A DNA stretch of 9,782 nucleotides from Bacteroidota bacterium (GTDB taxonomy: Bacteria > Bacteroidota > Bacteroidia > Bacteroidales > VadinHA17). Shown piece after piece: positions 6,528 to 9,782 of this stretch. How positions within the stretch are numbered: position 1 is the stretch's first letter; every line of letters begins with the position of its first letter. The notes below the pieces were generated by a model. That model made no database searches. It worked only from the letters and a program-made list of their open reading frames with translations, and was not told the origin of the DNA. Location of the stretch: contig JADFUQ010000537.1 of assembly GCA_015222065.1 (NCBI GenBank), positions 1-9,782 of the forward strand. The letters are read 5' to 3'. The position numbers were made by a program, and so were the translations under genes.

Positions 6528-8429
6528 CTATTGTCCAAACCGGACTCGATACACATAGATATCGCATGGGGTGGCCCAATCTCCTGAACGACGAATTTTT
6601 GGATAATATTCATGCATCGAATAATCGCTGATTACATACTCTTCACCATATTGAACTACACCTGTATAGCTGCAATCACCGGCGCTGAGAAATTCTATCA
6701 CCAAACGTGGCTTTGTGCCGTCCATTATAAACATCCCGGTGCGCAAGCCGTGATGATATTCCTCAATTTGAGAACGATCCACCTTTTCCACTTCAATGGG
6801 ATTACCGGAGTTAAACTTCCCCCAATCTTTCATTAATCCTCTCCACCGATCATCTCCCGGAGCACAATATCTGCCCATAACCATTAATCTTTCTCCTGTT
6901 TTAAACAAAGTAGGCGCTTGAATAATGCGTCCTGAAGAAACGGTTTTCCAGCGATCCTCTGAAGGGAGATAAGTAGAGATCAGCATTTCATAATTGCTTC
7001 CTGCTTCTGCCCGTGAATAGGCAATTAGCTGCTCGCCCTCTGTCCACAGGTCAGTTTCGTTCGCATTTGTAGAAGCTTCACAGATGGTCGAGAATGGTTT
7101 CCAATGGCGACCATCAGGACTGCTGAAAAGTTTTACTGCAACTTTGGGGTCCGCAGTGGCATAAGCAGCCGCAATATACTGATCACCCCACTTCCCCGGA
7201 TGCCAGAACACACCGGGTGCGCACGCAAACGCTTTGCTCCATTTTCCTGGACCGATCTTCTCAAATCCGTATTTTATATATTCTACCCCACCTTTTTGTG
7301 GTCTCAGGATACCAGTTACATAAGCGAAAAGATGACCGTTGACTTTAAGAAATTCCGGTCGTCCACTCTCAGCACAAGGCATTTGTAGTATGGCATCTTT
7401 CTCCCAGTTAATCCCGTCCGCTGATCTCATGACTATTGGATTACTCTTCTCTCCCTCCGGAGGTATATGCCTGGACGAAGCCCTGAAACCCAGGTAAAAC
7501 TGACCCTTAAAGAAAGTGAGAGTCGCAAACCCGCTATGTTTCTTAAGAAAATTATCAGCGTCCGAATATACTTTCCGGTAATCACATAAATCGGGATTTG
7601 GATAGTTATTCACTCCCATTAAAGGCAGCAGCTCTCCCGCAACAAAAGGCGCCATAGCCGATTGAGCAACTGCATCTGGAAGCCAGCCTTCAAACAGGTG
7701 GTCGTAAGCCAGACGGTTATCCAGAAAGTATTGGTAGAAGTCGATCAAAGTCAGTGATTTTTCTTTTGCCAGATCACGGATAACCTGAACCAGGCCGGAT
7801 AGATATGACTGGCGTTGGCGTAATTCGTCCATGGTGCAATTAATTGTCATCCGCTCTGAAATTGGCGGGGGAATCATCAGAACCACATTTACTTTTTCTT
7901 CTTCGATCCGGTTCACTATTTTTTCCAGACCCTCCCTGAACCCGTCTGTCTCCACACCTGCAAGCGCATCATCCATACCAAACATCACAAGCACATAGTC
8001 AGGTGAGTGAGAAAGCACATCGTTCTCAATCCGGACTAACCCCTCTGCTACAGTACCACCCTCTTTCCCTGTATTAATTACTTCAACTCCGCCTTCAACC
8101 CAGTCCCTGAGAATACGTTCCATAATTGCCCACCAGGTTTGGGTATCCCGTACTTTGTTTACCGTAGTAGTTCCATATTGAAAGCAGTCGTAAAACAGAT
8201 CGAGTTTTACTGATGTCCCGTCTGTAACAGTACCACCAAAAGTAATAACTTTAATAGCTTCTGATTTTTGTTTCGTATCCACACTTTCTTCCTGAGTTGT
8301 GTTGCAACTGTAAAGCGTAGCAATAGCAAGAAATACAATTCCAGCCAACAATAATATTGACCAGGATTTACGATAAATAAATGACAATAATTTGTTTTCT
8401 GAAATTGCGATAAGTTTTTCTATATTCAT
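6528..8429 (-). CDS. lipoprotein with catalytically degenerate SGNH domain and divergent sialidase-like beta-propeller (copy C)
   Basis: Predicted 633-residue lipoprotein, the first copy transcribed. The N-terminus MNIEKLIAIS... and lipobox LYSC (Cys42) match copies A and B. The SGNH-like part (about 58-270) has identical replacements at the same residue numbers: GGT 65-67 for GDS, GMDD 151-154 for GxND, DAVA 252-255 for DxxH; Gly124 of block II is kept. The propeller (from about 297) differs most from its sisters: the RDPKF motif of A and B reads GRPEF (356-360), the loop before IEEYHH is shorter and unrelated, and one blade (about 420-432) carries ATADPK in place of the EWKFDEQ-type stretch. 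SADGINW (336-342) and SSPDGRHW (436-443) Asp-box-like turns and the LSAGDCSYTGVV / DYSMHEYY end are retained. The ATG lies 6 bases after the GH28 stop with no visible Shine-Dalgarno, so translation is probably coupled. The changed propeller motif suggests a different ligand or substrate from A and B (inference). Confidence 0.85.
   Translation of the reverse strand: MNIEKLIAISENKLLSFIYRKSWSILLLAGIVFLAIATLYSCNTTQEESVDTKQKSEAIKVITFGGTVTDGTSVKLDLFYDCFQYGTTTVNKVRDTQTWWAIMERILRDWVEGGVEVINTGKEGGTVAEGLVRIENDVLSHSPDYVLVMFGMDDALAGVETDGFREGLEKIVNRIEEEKVNVVLMIPPPISERMTINCTMDELRQRQSYLSGLVQVIRDLAKEKSLTLIDFYQYFLDNRLAYDHLFEGWLPDAVAQSAMAPFVAGELLPLMGVNNYPNPDLCDYRKVYSDADNFLKKHSGFATLTFFKGQFYLGFRASSRHIPPEGEKSNPIVMRSADGINWEKDAILQMPCAESGRPEFLKVNGHLFAYVTGILRPQKGGVEYIKYGFEKIGPGKWSKAFACAPGVFWHPGKWGDQYIAAAYATADPKVAVKLFSSPDGRHWKPFSTICEASTNANETDLWTEGEQLIAYSRAEAGSNYEMLISTYLPSEDRWKTVSSGRIIQAPTLFKTGERLMVMGRYCAPGDDRWRGLMKDWGKFNSGNPIEVEKVDRSQIEEYHHGLRTGMFIMDGTKPRLVIEFLSAGDCSYTGVVQYGEEYVISDYSMHEYYPKIRRSGDWATPCDIYVYRVRFGQ
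7601..7780 (-). repeat. central segment of copy C, near-identical to copy B
   Basis: Partner of 3241-3420. Outside this stretch the C and B genes diverge much more, particularly in the propeller-coding part below 7600. Confidence 0.85.
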
Positions 8430-8435
8430 TGTTGA

Positions 8436-9782
8436 TTACTGAATTAATTTAACATTTTTACAATTCCTTTCTTTTAGGATTTCTATTTCTGCATTTTTAG
8501 AATAAACAAAGGGATTAATAATTGAAATATTAACAACATCATCTAATACAAATGCAGGACGAATATTATCATTTTCCACAAAAAGTTGAATATTTGTAAA
8601 GCGAACATTTCTTGCATGGCGCACGTAAAATGCCGAGGCAGGAAGAACTTCTCCATGCATACCTGGAGTTGGATAACCGGTAATTTTCTCCGGGACTTTG
8701 CGTTCAGAATCTTCATGGGTCCCTTTACTTCTATTAATTATCTGAATATTGTCCAAAGTAATATTCTCAACATAATAGCCCGGAATTCCTGTTATTGAGG
8801 ATGTTGTGGGTTTAGATGAAACCGCAATAACATTCGAAATGCTAACATGTTTGAGTATCCCCACAGGTGGTTGTACTGCTGTTGGTGTATACTTTCTCCC
8901 CCTGTTACCCAGTCGTATAAAAATCGGACAGGTAATTTCTGAAATTGATATATTATTAATACTAACATTTTCAAGTATACCGCCATCAACCATTTCTAAT
9001 GAAATTGCCGACCGCCCCAGTGGAGTTCCGTAATAACAATCACTTTTTTCACAAGGGCTAACCGTGCAATTACCAATGGTAATATTTTGGAAACCTCCGG
9101 TTGACTCTGTTCCCATTTTCAAAGCATTACAATGCGAATGAATTACGCAATTGTTAATTACAACATTTTTACATGAACGAGGGCTGGTACTCTTCAGGCA
9201 AATACCATCATCATCGCTATCAATAATACAATCAGAAACTACCACATCATGGCATCCATTGATGTCTATACCATCATTATTGTAGTTACAATGGTTATAA
9301 ACCCTAATCCCTTTTATTTGCAAATTATCACAAGCCAGGTAATGTTGCATCCAGAACGCTGAGTTAATCATAGAAATGTCTTCTATCTTTACATTTTTAC
9401 AGCTTATAAACAGAATTACATAAGGACGTGGATCAATAATATCCCTTTCAAAAACAGCGCCTTGCCCGTTAATGGTTCCTTCACCAACTATAGAGATATT
9501 ATCCTGATTTTCAGCGAATATCAACTGCCGTGTTACACTACCGGTCCTAAGAGCAACATACTCCGGCTTTACTTCTTTATAATCATTAATATTGGTGCTT
9601 CCCAGTAATACTGATCCTTTTTCCAACTTGAGACAAACTCCGCTTTTAAGAAAAATTGATCCTGTTAAATATTTACCTGCCGGCAGAATTACAGTACCGC
9701 CCCCATTCTCGAAACAACTATTAATTGCTTTTTGTAAGATTTCAGTATTAATGGTTTTTCCATCCGGAATTGCACCCAGTTC
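8436..9782 (-). CDS. family 28 glycoside hydrolase (pectinase-type beta-helix), N-terminus outside window
   Basis: The frame is open from the right window edge; 448 residues are visible and the start and any signal peptide lie beyond 9782. The first visible residues, ELGAIPDGKTINTEILQKAI followed by GGGTVILPAGKYLTGS, are the pectate-lyase/GH28 N-terminal cap and first beta-helix coil, so only a few dozen residues should be missing. Catalytic region in visible numbering: YNNDGID (167-173; NTD in polygalacturonases) with Asp170, then SDDDG (189-193) with Asp191 and Asp192, giving the typical 21-residue spacing. The usual GHG is SHC (216-218) within SHCNALKMGTES, keeping the His. The galacturonate-binding RIK is not visible; the equivalent strand reads AISLE (259-263), followed by PIFIRLGNRGR (286-296). 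GH28 enzymes invert and cleave galacturonan, rhamnogalacturonan or related linkages. The RIK loss argues against a plain polygalacturonase; a rhamnogalacturonan- or exo-type activity is inference. First visible gene of the operon, ending 6 bases before copy C. Confidence 0.88.
   Translation of the reverse strand, partial: ELGAIPDGKTINTEILQKAINSCFENGGGTVILPAGKYLTGSIFLKSGVCLKLEKGSVLLGSTNINDYKEVKPEYVALRTGSVTRQLIFAENQDNISIVGEGTINGQGAVFERDIIDPRPYVILFISCKNVKIEDISMINSAFWMQHYLACDNLQIKGIRVYNHCNYNNDGIDINGCHDVVVSDCIIDSDDDGICLKSTSPRSCKNVVINNCVIHSHCNALKMGTESTGGFQNITIGNCTVSPCEKSDCYYGTPLGRSAISLEMVDGGILENVSINNISISEITCPIFIRLGNRGRKYTPTAVQPPVGILKHVSISNVIAVSSKPTTSSITGIPGYYVENITLDNIQIINRSKGTHEDSERKVPEKITGYPTPGMHGEVLPASAFYVRHARNVRFTNIQLFVENDNIRPAFVLDDVVNISIINPFVYSKNAEIEILKERNCKNVKLIQ

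Noticed and set aside
6479..6613. Upstream extension of the GH9 frame to an ATG at 6613.
   Set aside because: It overlaps the end of copy C in another frame and would place 45 residues before a classical signal peptide that has its own ribosome binding site.
1..9782. tRNA/rRNA genes, CRISPR arrays, insertion sequences or attachment sites.
   Set aside because: Nothing of this kind was seen; nearly all bases are covered by five minus-strand genes and the only long repeats are the paralogous copies themselves.

Overview
The window is a single block of genes all read from the minus strand, with no plus-strand gene that I can support. In transcription order (right to left) it holds: a family-28 glycoside hydrolase (pectinase type) whose N-terminus lies beyond the right edge; an SGNH-like/beta-propeller lipoprotein (copy C); a family-9 glycoside hydrolase with an Ig-like CelD_N domain; and two more copies of the SGNH-like/propeller lipoprotein (copies B and A). 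The gaps are 6, 49, 96 and 56 bases and show no convincing terminator or promoter, so this reads as one polysaccharide-degradation operon whose promoter lies outside the window. At the extreme left a short open frame may be the first codons of the next gene.

The moderate-to-low GC content, AAGGAG-type ribosome binding sites in front of some genes, lipoprotein signal peptides and the packing of plant cell wall hydrolases fit an environmental or gut member of the Bacteroidota, or a similar glycan-degrading phylum such as Kiritimatiellota. No SusC/SusD pair, regulator or RNA gene is present to settle this, so the taxon is inference.

The central feature is the triplicated lipoprotein. Each copy has a long N-terminus ending in a lipobox, an SGNH/GDSL hydrolase fold domain (about residues 58-270), and a sialidase-like (BNR/Asp-box) beta-propeller (about residues 295 to the end). 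In all three copies the SGNH catalytic positions are replaced in the same way: the GDS block is GGT, the GxND block is GxDD, and the DxxH block is DAVA with no histidine. The overall SGNH framework is well kept and the genes are intact. This looks like an SGNH fold that lost its canonical esterase chemistry before the triplication and was then retained. The activity may lie in the propeller, or the SGNH part may serve as a binding or scaffold module. The copies are also mosaic: B is nearly A-like in one stretch and nearly C-like in another, which suggests gene conversion.

Working model (inference): the GH28 and GH9 enzymes cut backbone linkages of a pectin/hemicellulose-type plant glycan, while the three lipoproteins bind or trim the glycan at the cell surface or in the periplasm. 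The GH28 lacks the canonical GHG and RIK motifs and the GH9 has an unassigned N-terminal region and an altered acid-residue motif, so the substrate may not be plain homogalacturonan or cellulose.
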